IMG/VR virus record: IMGVR_UViG_3300032086_003527
Coordinates: 1-44,859 of that record
DNA length: 44,859 bases
Direction: 5' to 3' (one strand)
From: a virus
The notes below the pieces were generated by a model. That model saw nothing but the letters and a program-made list of their open reading frames with translations. It searched no databases and had not been told where the DNA came from. Made by a program: the position numbers and the translations under genes. Positions 6,299 to 12,704 of the stretch are shown here, in pieces (position 1 is the first letter of the stretch; the number at the start of each line of letters is the position of its first letter).

Positions 6299-8365
6299 TC
6301 AGCAGTTCCAGGCGCGGAGGGACTTATTGATTCTGCTATCGGGATCGTTAGCAGTTTTAGCTGAAGTCAGTTTCTTTTTCATACCTTTCATTCTTGCACA
6401 GAATGATGCACGTCTCTTGTTACCGACTTTCTTTGAAGGAGCTTTTAGATCAGAACCAGGATTCTCTCTTTCGTAGGACTTACGTCCTTTTTCATTGAGA
6501 CCACCAGACTCAGACTTTCCTGCTTTCCTTGTCCAGGCTGCTGACTCGTTAGTGCTCTTTTTTGGAGTAAAGTAACCGTGCTTCGGCATAGTGGCAGCAC
6601 CACGACCGAGTTCTTTATTAACTCTCTTTACCTTTTCCGCACTCTGCCTATTGATTTTATCAACTACATCCATTGCCTTTTGGATGATGTTGAACTCATC
6701 AATCTGCTCACCTTCTGGTTCAAAAGAATTTTTAACATTAAACCTCATAGGAGGGTTGCCAGCGTAAACTTTGCGTCCCTTCTCATCAGTCCAATTTGCA
6801 GTATTGACCTGCTTTGATGAAAGCCTTTCCTGATTTCTTCTGCCCCTATCTATCACTTGTTGCATGGTTTGATTATCTTGTTGCATACGAGCATAACCAC
6901 CAGCAGATTTAAAATAACCTCTTTCTCTTCTAGAAAGTTGGCTTCCTCTCAATTCAAGAGACCTTCTAAGGTCAGGTCTTCCCTGATATACATCAGAAGG
7001 AACAGTCATATCAGTACCACTTCTTTGACGATATGTTGCTTGTTCAACCATATCACCTTCTGGCTCATAATCATTCATCTGAGTGGTTGTTTTCTTTCTA
7101 CTTTGGATAGATTTTCTAATAGCATTGATTCTATTTGCAATACTATCAAGTTCTTCTACTTCTTTTTCATCATCATCCTTGATTCGATCCCTGACTGTAT
7201 AACCACCAAGTTTCTTATCTTTGAGTTTATCGTACTCTTCCTCATCGAGTCTTTCTACTGTTTCTACTTCTTCTTTCTTGACACAGTTTGGATATCTCTT
7301 ACCAAACATGGTCTTCATACCTTTCTTCTCATAACCCTTCCAACACTTTTCAAAGAGAGTGTCGTAGTATTCATCATTGAACTCGTAGGTATAATCTTCT
7401 TTCTTAGAGTTACCCCAGTTGGCAGCACCAACTTTGCGACACTTAACTAGTGCTCCAGATGCATATGCAGAAGGCCATACAGAATAACGAGACTTAACTT
7501 TATGGTAGCAAGCATCTTTCTTACCACTACCCTTACCTGGTTTGTCCTTTGCTTCGTTAACTTCCATTTCCTCCTTCCTAGTTTTTCTGTCGGTTTTTAC
7601 CATGGTTGGAGCAGCAGCTCCAGATTTTTTTTGTTGTCCTGGATCTTCTCTTCTTTTTGCAGCTGCAGCAGCAAGTCTTTCTTTCTTAGACATACTAGCT
7701 CTTTTTGCAGAAGATACACACTTAGGAATACCCTCACCAGGTTTATCACTTGCACAGGAATCACCTGTTACAACATTGACCCAACCTTTCTTACCATCTT
7801 TTGATTTGGACTTACCAAACCAATCACGAAGGCCTTCTTCGGATACAGTTTCTTCAGTATAAGAAGAAGCTGCGTCCATATTGTGATCAGTGTCGGTAAT
7901 TTTGGCTTGAACCCATGCAGGAAGATTCTTTTCTTTAGAACCTAACTTTTTCTTGAGTTTTTTGGCATTCTCAATGGTCTTATCTAATTGAGAATGAGCC
8001 ATGGAAACTTCATGGTCCTTTTCTTCTGCCATTTTTTTACGACCTTGACAATGAGCACGTTGCGAAAAACCTTTGGGGTTATCACAGTCAATAGACTTTT
8101 TATACTTTGCGGACCAACCCTCTTTCGCAACACGAATGGTTGGTTTAGTGGGATCAGTGGTAGTAGGAGAAACAGTCTGTACAACTGCATTTGGATAAAT
8201 GCCCTGTACTTGTTTTGTTACTTCTTGTCTGGTTGGAAACTTAGCCCCAGGAAAGAACATCTGAAGTCTGTAAAGTTGACCTCTCCAAAGTAAATTAACT
8301 ACAATGGTTTGGCCCACTTCGACATAACGTTCGATTTTCTCAGAGAGAAGTCCCATTGTATCCAC
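6299..8365 (-). CDS. large lysine-rich multidomain virion/head protein
   Basis: The frame starts with GTG at 8365 (AAAAAGG 7 nt upstream) or ATG at 8356 (MGLLSEKIERY). Residues about 20-75 form a small domain (LLWRGQLYRLQMFFPG, YPNAVVQTVSP) paralogous to the 101-aa protein. Further on are Cys-containing patches (DCDNPKGFSQRAHCQGRKK; GLRDWFGKSKSKDGKKGW; CYHKVKSRYSVWPSAYASG; NCVKKEE) and a conserved C-terminus (FCARMKGMKKKLTSAKTA, ending SLRAWNC). I recall this C-terminus from domains of unknown function in marine phage structural proteins. A motif EPEG(D/E) with following acidic residues occurs twice. No membrane segment. The high Lys content suggests association with packaged DNA or the prohead core, but this is inference. 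A divergent late-type promoter lies just upstream. Confidence 0.72.
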   Translation of the reverse strand: MDTMGLLSEKIERYVEVGQTIVVNLLWRGQLYRLQMFFPGAKFPTRQEVTKQVQGIYPNAVVQTVSPTTTDPTKPTIRVAKEGWSAKYKKSIDCDNPKGFSQRAHCQGRKKMAEEKDHEVSMAHSQLDKTIENAKKLKKKLGSKEKNLPAWVQAKITDTDHNMDAASSYTEETVSEEGLRDWFGKSKSKDGKKGWVNVVTGDSCASDKPGEGIPKCVSSAKRASMSKKERLAAAAAKRREDPGQQKKSGAAAPTMVKTDRKTRKEEMEVNEAKDKPGKGSGKKDACYHKVKSRYSVWPSAYASGALVKCRKVGAANWGNSKKEDYTYEFNDEYYDTLFEKCWKGYEKKGMKTMFGKRYPNCVKKEEVETVERLDEEEYDKLKDKKLGGYTVRDRIKDDDEKEVEELDSIANRINAIRKSIQSRKKTTTQMNDYEPEGDMVEQATYRQRSGTDMTVPSDVYQGRPDLRRSLELRGSQLSRRERGYFKSAGGYARMQQDNQTMQQVIDRGRRNQERLSSKQVNTANWTDEKGRKVYAGNPPMRFNVKNSFEPEGEQIDEFNIIQKAMDVVDKINRQSAEKVKRVNKELGRGAATMPKHGYFTPKKSTNESAAWTRKAGKSESGGLNEKGRKSYERENPGSDLKAPSKKVGNKRRASFCARMKGMKKKLTSAKTANDPDSRINKSLRAWNC

Positions 8366-8381
8366 ATGGATGCCTTTTTAT

Positions 8382-8388
8382 TATTTAG
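8382..8388 (-). promoter_or_regulatory. candidate late promoter for the 688-aa structural operon
   Basis: On the minus strand the box reads TCTAAATAAT, close to the T4 late promoter TATAAATA. Initiation 6-8 nt downstream would leave a very short leader that still holds AAAAAGG before the GTG at 8365. It faces a matching box at 8401-8407 on the other strand. Confidence 0.5.
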
Positions 8389-8400
8389 AAGTTCTATCTC

Positions 8401-8407
8401 CTAAATA
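8401..8407 (+). promoter_or_regulatory. candidate late promoter for the plus-strand exported-protein cassette
   Basis: The sequence CTCCTAAATATTTTGG contains CTAAATA, a one-base-short variant of the T4 late box. It lies 23 nt upstream of the ATG at 8430, with ACAGGAG in between as ribosome-binding site. Only 12 bp separate it from the opposite-facing box at 8382-8388. Confidence 0.5.
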
Positions 8408-8429
8408 TTTTGGTCACAGGAGTATCAAC

Positions 8430-8915
8430 ATGCGTAAGTTTCTCCCACTTATTATGTTAATGATGGCGGCCCCCGCACATGCCGATATTACTCACAAGAT
8501 TTCTACATCAGTTCAACTAAGTGTTGATTCTGCTGCCTCTCAGGCAACTAGACTTGGTTCTACCTATTCTGTAAGTGGGAGTAACGTTTCAATCACAACA
8601 GAGGGTGGACTTGGCACACTTACTTCTGGTAGCGCAGTTGGTTACACAGCAACCGATTACTCCGCTCCCACAGACGGAACATCCTACTCCTTCAGCGAAA
8701 GTTTCATCGAAGGAGATGCAGTGTCCTCGGGAACGACCATTAGTAGCGGTGTGGCTGCATCCCTCCCCGCATTTGGAAGTGTCACAACAACTTCTGGTGG
8801 CGTGGCTGGTTCTCTCGCTGGTAGCATCGATACTTCTGGCACGATGTCATTAACTGCTGGTGGAGCAGGTACATCCGCTACAGGACAATTTGTAACCGAA
8901 ATCACTGTTAAATAA
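8430..8915 (+). CDS. putative Sec-exported Ser/Thr/Gly-rich protein 1
   Basis: The start at ATG 8430 was chosen because it gives a textbook signal peptide (MRKFLPLIMLMMAAPAHA, cut before DITHK) and has ACAGGAG 8 nt upstream; the frame is open 20 codons further. The mature part, about 143 aa, is rich in Ser, Thr, Gly and Ala with no cysteines, and reads as alternating beta strands (GTLTSGSAVGYTATDY, SGGVAGSLAGSIDTSG). No catalytic motif is visible. It is the first gene of a three-gene plus-strand cassette and its stop is immediately followed by the next ATG (TAAATG). I do not recognise a family. Export to the host periplasm or outer membrane, or exposure on the virion, are the options. Confidence 0.72.
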   Translation: MRKFLPLIMLMMAAPAHADITHKISTSVQLSVDSAASQATRLGSTYSVSGSNVSITTEGGLGTLTSGSAVGYTATDYSAPTDGTSYSFSESFIEGDAVSSGTTISSGVAASLPAFGSVTTTSGGVAGSLAGSIDTSGTMSLTAGGAGTSATGQFVTEITVK

Positions 8916-9350
8916 ATGACTAGATTACAAGAAGCAATCGGTCTTGGGTTGGTTCTTGGTGTCATGCATGGGGCAGCACAAGCTGTCCCAGTCGTGCCAA
9001 ACTTTACCCAAGGCTCAATGACTAGCCATACGGAAACCACTTCAAAGGTTACCGAAACCATAAACTCTATGGATTACAATACTGGCTATCAATATTCGGC
9101 AACTGGATCGGGTATCACAGTAAATGGCAATCTATCTCCAGGAACTGGATCAACAAATGTAAATATTGATGGAGTAACATCATCATGGACAGGTGTGACA
9201 AGAAAACCAACGTTTACGCAAACAACACCAGGGAATGCGTTCCAATTCACCGAAACATATCAAGGTCCTGGTTTAAGCAATCAGACGATAATTCAAAGGG
9301 TAACAGAGGTTACCAGCGTAACAGACACTACAAGTATCTTCCAGCAGTAA
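8916..9350 (+). CDS. putative Sec-exported Thr-rich protein 2
   Basis: A 144-aa protein starting directly after the previous stop. The N-terminus (MTRLQEAIGLGLVLGVMHGAAQA) has a basic residue, a hydrophobic core and an A-Q-A site typical of signal peptidase I. The mature part is Thr-, Ser- and Gly-rich and beta-predicted, with repeats of charged strands (KVTETINSM, TVNGNLSPGTGSTNVNI, VTEVTSVTDTTS). It resembles its upstream neighbour in composition, and both may derive from one fold, although I see no clear sequence alignment. No cysteines and no catalytic motif. Translation is probably coupled to gene 1. The downstream gene overlaps its 3' end in another frame. Confidence 0.7.
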   Translation: MTRLQEAIGLGLVLGVMHGAAQAVPVVPNFTQGSMTSHTETTSKVTETINSMDYNTGYQYSATGSGITVNGNLSPGTGSTNVNIDGVTSSWTGVTRKPTFTQTTPGNAFQFTETYQGPGLSNQTIIQRVTEVTSVTDTTSIFQQ

Positions 9351-10045
9351 TTGCATTACTATTTGCATCTCCAGTCAACGCAGAAACTGTTGGTGGCGTT
9401 AGTGCAACCGCAGCTCCTGTGGCTAATTCCAGTGGATCTGTTACCAATCAAGCTATCCAAGTTTTACAAGGTCCATATATCACGAATACCTATGGCGGTG
9501 GTATCCAGTGTCAAGGGCCAACTCTAAACATTACTCCTTTCATCACGGGTAGTGGTTCAATTCAAAAACCATATGAACCATATTTTGATTCTCCAGTCTA
9601 TGACATGAGAGATATCAATGATGATGGAGCACCTGATAATCCAGGATCAATTTTATACAAAGTTCCCACAAGAACAGGTCAGAAAGATAATTACAATCTT
9701 TCATTAGGTGTTAGTGCTACTTGGAGTATTCCACAAGATAGGAAACTTCAGAATCAATGTAAAGAAGCTGCATCAACTCAAATTGCACTACAAAAACAAC
9801 TTACTGCAAATAAACGTTTAGATTTTGAGATTGCAAGACTTAAAAATTGCGGTGAATTATTAAAACAAGGAATTCAATTTCATCCCAAAAGTCCATACTA
9901 TTCAGTATGTGCAGATGTGGTGGTTCATAACGTTAACTATATCAAACCACATAGACATACTATTCCTTCCCCTTCAACTTCCGAATCGCGTGTGAGCGAA
10001 TTCGCTGATGATCTCGGCGGTCCTTTACAGACTCAACGACGATAG
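9185..10045 (+). CDS. putative exported protein 3, start uncertain
   Basis: The frame encodes an obvious signal-peptide core (YLPAVIALLFASPVNA, cut before ETVGG) followed by a mature domain of about 220 aa. The domain contains GGGIQCQGPTLNITPF, a conserved-looking core (YKVPTRTGQKDNYNLSLG) and a helical region (EAASTQIALQKQLTANKRLD). Four cysteines in the mature part could form disulfides outside the cytoplasm. The only ATG in frame is at 9185, which would put 51 non-signal residues in front, all read over the previous gene. No GTG, TTG or CTG occurs between that ATG and the hydrophobic core. True initiation is therefore probably near 9300-9340 through a non-standard start, or the frame is entered by a -1 shift from gene 2. 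The 3' end overlaps the opposite-strand 221-aa gene by 86 nt. Confidence 0.65.
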   Translation: MDRCDKKTNVYANNTRECVPIHRNISRSWFKQSDDNSKGNRGYQRNRHYKYLPAVIALLFASPVNAETVGGVSATAAPVANSSGSVTNQAIQVLQGPYITNTYGGGIQCQGPTLNITPFITGSGSIQKPYEPYFDSPVYDMRDINDDGAPDNPGSILYKVPTRTGQKDNYNLSLGVSATWSIPQDRKLQNQCKEAASTQIALQKQLTANKRLDFEIARLKNCGELLKQGIQFHPKSPYYSVCADVVVHNVNYIKPHRHTIPSPSTSESRVSEFADDLGGPLQTQRR

Positions 10046-10625
10046 ACTTCCCCCTGATAGCAGCGATCTTTTTAATAACTTTTTTGACCGTTGGTTTGAC
10101 TACTTTCAACAGTAAGTCTGCCAACGGTTTTGCCATAAGTGCTGAAGTTGTAGCAACAACTGCGATAGAAGCTGTAGTTGTTACTGCACCAGGGGATGGT
10201 AAATATTCTTCTGTCCAGGGAATTTCTGGTGGAACTTCTTCCACAGGTTTTTTTATAACTGCAGTTTGAGGAGGTGTTGCAGGTATTTCTGGAGTTGGTA
10301 TTTCTGGAGTTGGTGGTGAGGGAACTTTGGGAACTTTTGCGGGTTTAGTTATAGTAAGATTTTCTGGTGAATAATCAATAGGGTTATAACTTGGAATGCC
10401 ACCATCGCAGTAAGTTACAACCCCATTTTCATCATCCTGAGCGAGGTTTTTATTTTTATTCTTTGATTCGTGAGCCTGGACACACCCTGGGATATCCACA
10501 ACAGGAACACCAATTTTAACTGTGACTGGCACAGCTATAGGTATGGATGTTGGTGGATTTGTTACCCAGGGTTGAATGTCGGGTACATTTAAATCACGAA
10601 TTTCAATATCACGAATTTCGGGCAT
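9960..10625 (-). CDS. Pro-rich protein with membrane segment and basic tail, unknown
   Basis: A 221-aa protein. Residues 1-60 are hydrophobic and Pro/Val-rich (IPIAVPVTVKIGVPVVDIPG) and include two cysteines. Residues about 90-145 form a Pro/Glu/Lys linker (PSPPTPEIPTPEIPATPP). One hydrophobic stretch follows at about 148-172 (VTTTASIAVVATTSALMAKP), then a long Lys/Arg-rich C-terminus. This resembles a membrane-spanning linker protein whose Pro-rich arm crosses an envelope space, in the way of TonB-like or spanin-like proteins, but no family match is claimed. It overlaps the upstream 90-aa gene by 1 nt and shares 86 bp of antisense 3' overlap with exported protein 3. Confidence 0.65.
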   Translation of the reverse strand: MPEIRDIEIRDLNVPDIQPWVTNPPTSIPIAVPVTVKIGVPVVDIPGCVQAHESKNKNKNLAQDDENGVVTYCDGGIPSYNPIDYSPENLTITKPAKVPKVPSPPTPEIPTPEIPATPPQTAVIKKPVEEVPPEIPWTEEYLPSPGAVTTTASIAVVATTSALMAKPLADLLLKVVKPTVKKVIKKIAAIRGKSIVVESVKDRRDHQRIRSHAIRKLKGKE

Positions 10626-10894
10626 TAGAAAGGCACAGCAGGTCCAGTCGTCTTAGGAAGGGACGTATCACCTTCTGGAATAACACCACCAGTTACCTCA
10701 GGCATCTCTGGCATAGCAGCGTCTAGCATCCCTGGTAGGGCACCAGCAACGCCTGCTACAGCAGCATCAGTAACCTTATTGATGGCATTTTCTACGAGAG
10801 CATCTTTTTGTGTATACAAATAAGCACCACCACCAAGAACTGCCAGTGAGGTCAGTCCTGATAAGAGTGCGATAACATTAATTAACTTTTGCAT
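10625..10894 (-). CDS. small membrane-anchored protein, unknown
   Basis: ATG 10894 is chosen over the longer frame to 10945 because AAAGGAGG lies 6 nt upstream. The 89-aa product has an N-terminal hydrophobic segment (LINVIALLSGLTSLAVLGGG, residues 4-23), then a helical Ala/Gly-rich portion and an acidic, Pro-containing C-terminus. It could be a signal anchor or an uncleaved signal peptide. It overlaps the 100-aa gene upstream by 17 nt and the 221-aa gene downstream by 1 nt, so the three are probably one translational unit and may form one membrane complex. Confidence 0.68.
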   Translation of the reverse strand: MQKLINVIALLSGLTSLAVLGGGAYLYTQKDALVENAINKVTDAAVAGVAGALPGMLDAAMPEMPEVTGGVIPEGDTSLPKTTGPAVPF

Positions 10895-11180
10895 TTTGTT
10901 CCTCCTTTTTACCAATCGGCGGGGCTTTCTTTGGAGCACTACCATTTTTAGCGGGGCTCAGTCCAAAAGCGGCCAAAGAGCCACTAAAAACTGAAGCGAT
11001 AAACGTCGGGTCAAAGTCTAAGATTTTCTGACCATTTGGCAAACGAACATAACTAAAAGTTAAGAGAGACGCAGACCAAATAAGAACGACTACTTTTACC
11101 AAATTACCAAGAACTTCACTTTTGTCTTCATGATCATGATCCTCACTTTCCTTTTTAATTTCGGGGTTAGAATCAGCCAT
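10878..11180 (-). CDS. small protein with two membrane segments, unknown
   Basis: A 100-aa protein with a highly charged N-terminus (NPEIKKESEDHDHEDKSE), a hydrophobic segment at about residues 25-44 (LGNLVKVVVLIWSASLLTF), a second weaker one at about 60-76 (FIASVFSGSLAAFGLS), and a basic tail (PAKNGSAPKKAPPIGKKEEQ). Two spans with charged termini and small size are compatible with a holin-like protein, but nothing specific proves it. It overlaps the end of the gp16 gene by 8 nt. It occupies the position where T4-like genomes usually place the large terminase gene. Confidence 0.62.
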   Translation of the reverse strand: MADSNPEIKKESEDHDHEDKSEVLGNLVKVVVLIWSASLLTFSYVRLPNGQKILDFDPTFIASVFSGSLAAFGLSPAKNGSAPKKAPPIGKKEEQNAKVN

Positions 11181-11589
11181 CTAATTTTCCTTTTTTAAGA
11201 AGTTTTTGCAACTCAGCGGTTGACCCTACGAATAGTGCGTTGGTTACATTATTAGGACCCTTTTCTTTGGGTTCCTCAATGTCTCTTAATTTTTTCTGTA
11301 GGTCTAATAATTTATCAGTGGCATCAGCCACACTTTTAATTATCTGACCAGTAACTTCATAGGCTCTGGCAGACCCCGTTTCTTGTGAGATCTCCATAAT
11401 CCCATCGATGGCCTCTTGACCTTTTTCGATGAGAGAATAAAGTTGACCACGGGTATATTCGTAATCTCTCTTTAAGTCTGTTTTTTCTTCTTTTCCAACG
11501 ATTTCAACATCGCGCTTAATAGGGGTAACCTCACCGCATCCATCTGTCGCATTAATGTCAAGAGCATCCCCGATTGGATCGTTCGCCAT
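11173..11589 (-). CDS. 16: terminase small subunit, T4 gp16 homologue
   Basis: T4 gp16 binds DNA and stimulates the gp17 packaging motor. The recognition rests on the C-terminal motif here, NNVTNALFVGSTAELQKLL, which lines up with T4 gp16 (NIQNATVFMGSPTELMDEI), and on a central helical pair (DYEYTRGQLYSLIEKGQEAI and AYEVTGQIIKSVADATDKLL) similar to the T4 coiled-coil core. It is 138 aa against 164 in T4. The start has TGAGGA upstream. The gene follows gp15 in T4 order, but the large subunit gene 17 is not next to it and not in this window. Confidence 0.85.
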   Translation of the reverse strand: MANDPIGDALDINATDGCGEVTPIKRDVEIVGKEEKTDLKRDYEYTRGQLYSLIEKGQEAIDGIMEISQETGSARAYEVTGQIIKSVADATDKLLDLQKKLRDIEEPKEKGPNNVTNALFVGSTAELQKLLKKGKLDG

Positions 11590-11604
11590 TGTGATTCCTC
11601 ACTA

Positions 11605-12684
11605 TTAAACATCAGTTCCTTGAGAAGGAGAATATTGTTTGAAGTCTTGATAGAAAGAACTTAGTTCATTGAAACCAAAGTCATCTCCATCAAGAATCAG
11701 AGCATCATCCCCAGTCAGTGGTAGATCGGGAGTTCTAGTTCCACTAATAATGTTTATAGTAGTTCCAGAAGGATGGTCACTGACTGTTGTTCCATCAACA
11801 CCGCGATACACGGTGAGAGTATCTCCCGAGATGGAACGAATTTGCATATTTTCAGAACCAATAACAATGTAATCGTCAGCTGCAAATCCTGCCGCATTGT
11901 TAACCGTAAGAACAGTTTGTTTCGATGTTAACTCTTTTGCAAGAGCTCCAGTCTTATCATCGTTGTAGTCTTTCAGAGCGCGAGGAGTTGCACGATAACG
12001 AGCCTCTCTTCTGGCTTCCACAATATTTGTATCTGTGAAATAATCCACCTGAACTTTTTTGATAAGTCCATCTGGAGAATCTGCAATGGCTCCGAACAGA
12101 TAAGTCTTAGCCGTAAATGTGATGGTAGTAATCATTGCACGACGATTATCGAAGTTGCCTTCGTAATCATCAGACATATTAATAGTTTCAATTACAATGG
12201 GAATATCACGTTTTTCACCAATACTATCCACTAAGTTGATAGTAATGTTAAATGCTGGTTGAAAATATGGAAGAATCTGCTCCATGATTTGAAGCATGTC
12301 ATCATTGGTTTTTGTTGCAATACTAAGTTGAAATGCAACATTATAAGGAACAGGCATGAAAACCTTTTTGATGTTCCCTTGGGTGGATCCACTATTACTC
12401 TTAAATGTTTGAGTTACTGTGGCTTTTCTTGTAGGATCATAACTGATCCCAGTCATTTCAAACGATAATCGAGGAAGAGTGATCGCAGGTCTCCCTCTTA
12501 AATCTGCATTCTGATCAATCTTGGCTAAGAACTTTTGCATTGGTCCATAAGCCAGAGGCACTTTTAATCGATTCTCTTCAGAACCGCCATCATTTTTCTG
12601 ACGAATTTCAAGGTTATTAAAAAGAGTACCGAAACCAATAACAGTACGTCTTAAAATTTGATGATAAAAATATGTGCCTACCAT
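11605..12684 (-). CDS. 15: tail completion / proximal sheath stabiliser, T4 gp15 homologue
   Basis: T4 gp15 caps the finished tail and forms the connection to the neck. Clear matches include the start (GTYFYHQILRRTVIGFGTLF against T4 GYFYNSSFRRYATLMGDLF) and the core DDMLQIMEQILPYFQPAFN, nearly identical to T4 DDMFQIVEQILPYFQPHFN. It is 359 aa against 272 in T4. The extra C-terminal part, about residues 255-315, is a beta module (DYIVIGSENMQIRSISG, YRGVDGTTVSDHPSG) also found in the baseplate giants. The start at 12684 lacks a clear ribosome-binding site and follows a candidate late promoter by a few nucleotides. Confidence 0.95.
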   Translation of the reverse strand: MVGTYFYHQILRRTVIGFGTLFNNLEIRQKNDGGSEENRLKVPLAYGPMQKFLAKIDQNADLRGRPAITLPRLSFEMTGISYDPTRKATVTQTFKSNSGSTQGNIKKVFMPVPYNVAFQLSIATKTNDDMLQIMEQILPYFQPAFNITINLVDSIGEKRDIPIVIETINMSDDYEGNFDNRRAMITTITFTAKTYLFGAIADSPDGLIKKVQVDYFTDTNIVEARREARYRATPRALKDYNDDKTGALAKELTSKQTVLTVNNAAGFAADDYIVIGSENMQIRSISGDTLTVYRGVDGTTVSDHPSGTTINIISGTRTPDLPLTGDDALILDGDDFGFNELSSFYQDFKQYSPSQGTDV

Positions 12685-12697
12685 GATGTTTTTTAAC

Positions 12698-12704
12698 TAT
12701 TTAG
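12698..12704 (-). promoter_or_regulatory. candidate late promoter for gp15
   Basis: The minus strand reads TTCTAAATAGTT; the TAA is also the stop codon of gp14. The box matches the CTAAATA variant at 8382 and 8401. Initiation 6 nt downstream would leave a leader of under ten nucleotides before the gp15 ATG at 12684. Confidence 0.4.

Noticed and set aside
6857-7450. 197-aa plus-strand open frame antisense to the 688-aa gene
   Set aside because: Its Ile/Phe/Leu-rich composition is what the complement of Lys/Glu-rich coding gives. No ribosome-binding site or neighbour supports it.
8684-9061. 125-aa minus-strand open frame across exported genes 1 and 2
   Set aside because: It crosses the junction of two genes with clear signal peptides and starts; it is read as a complement artefact.
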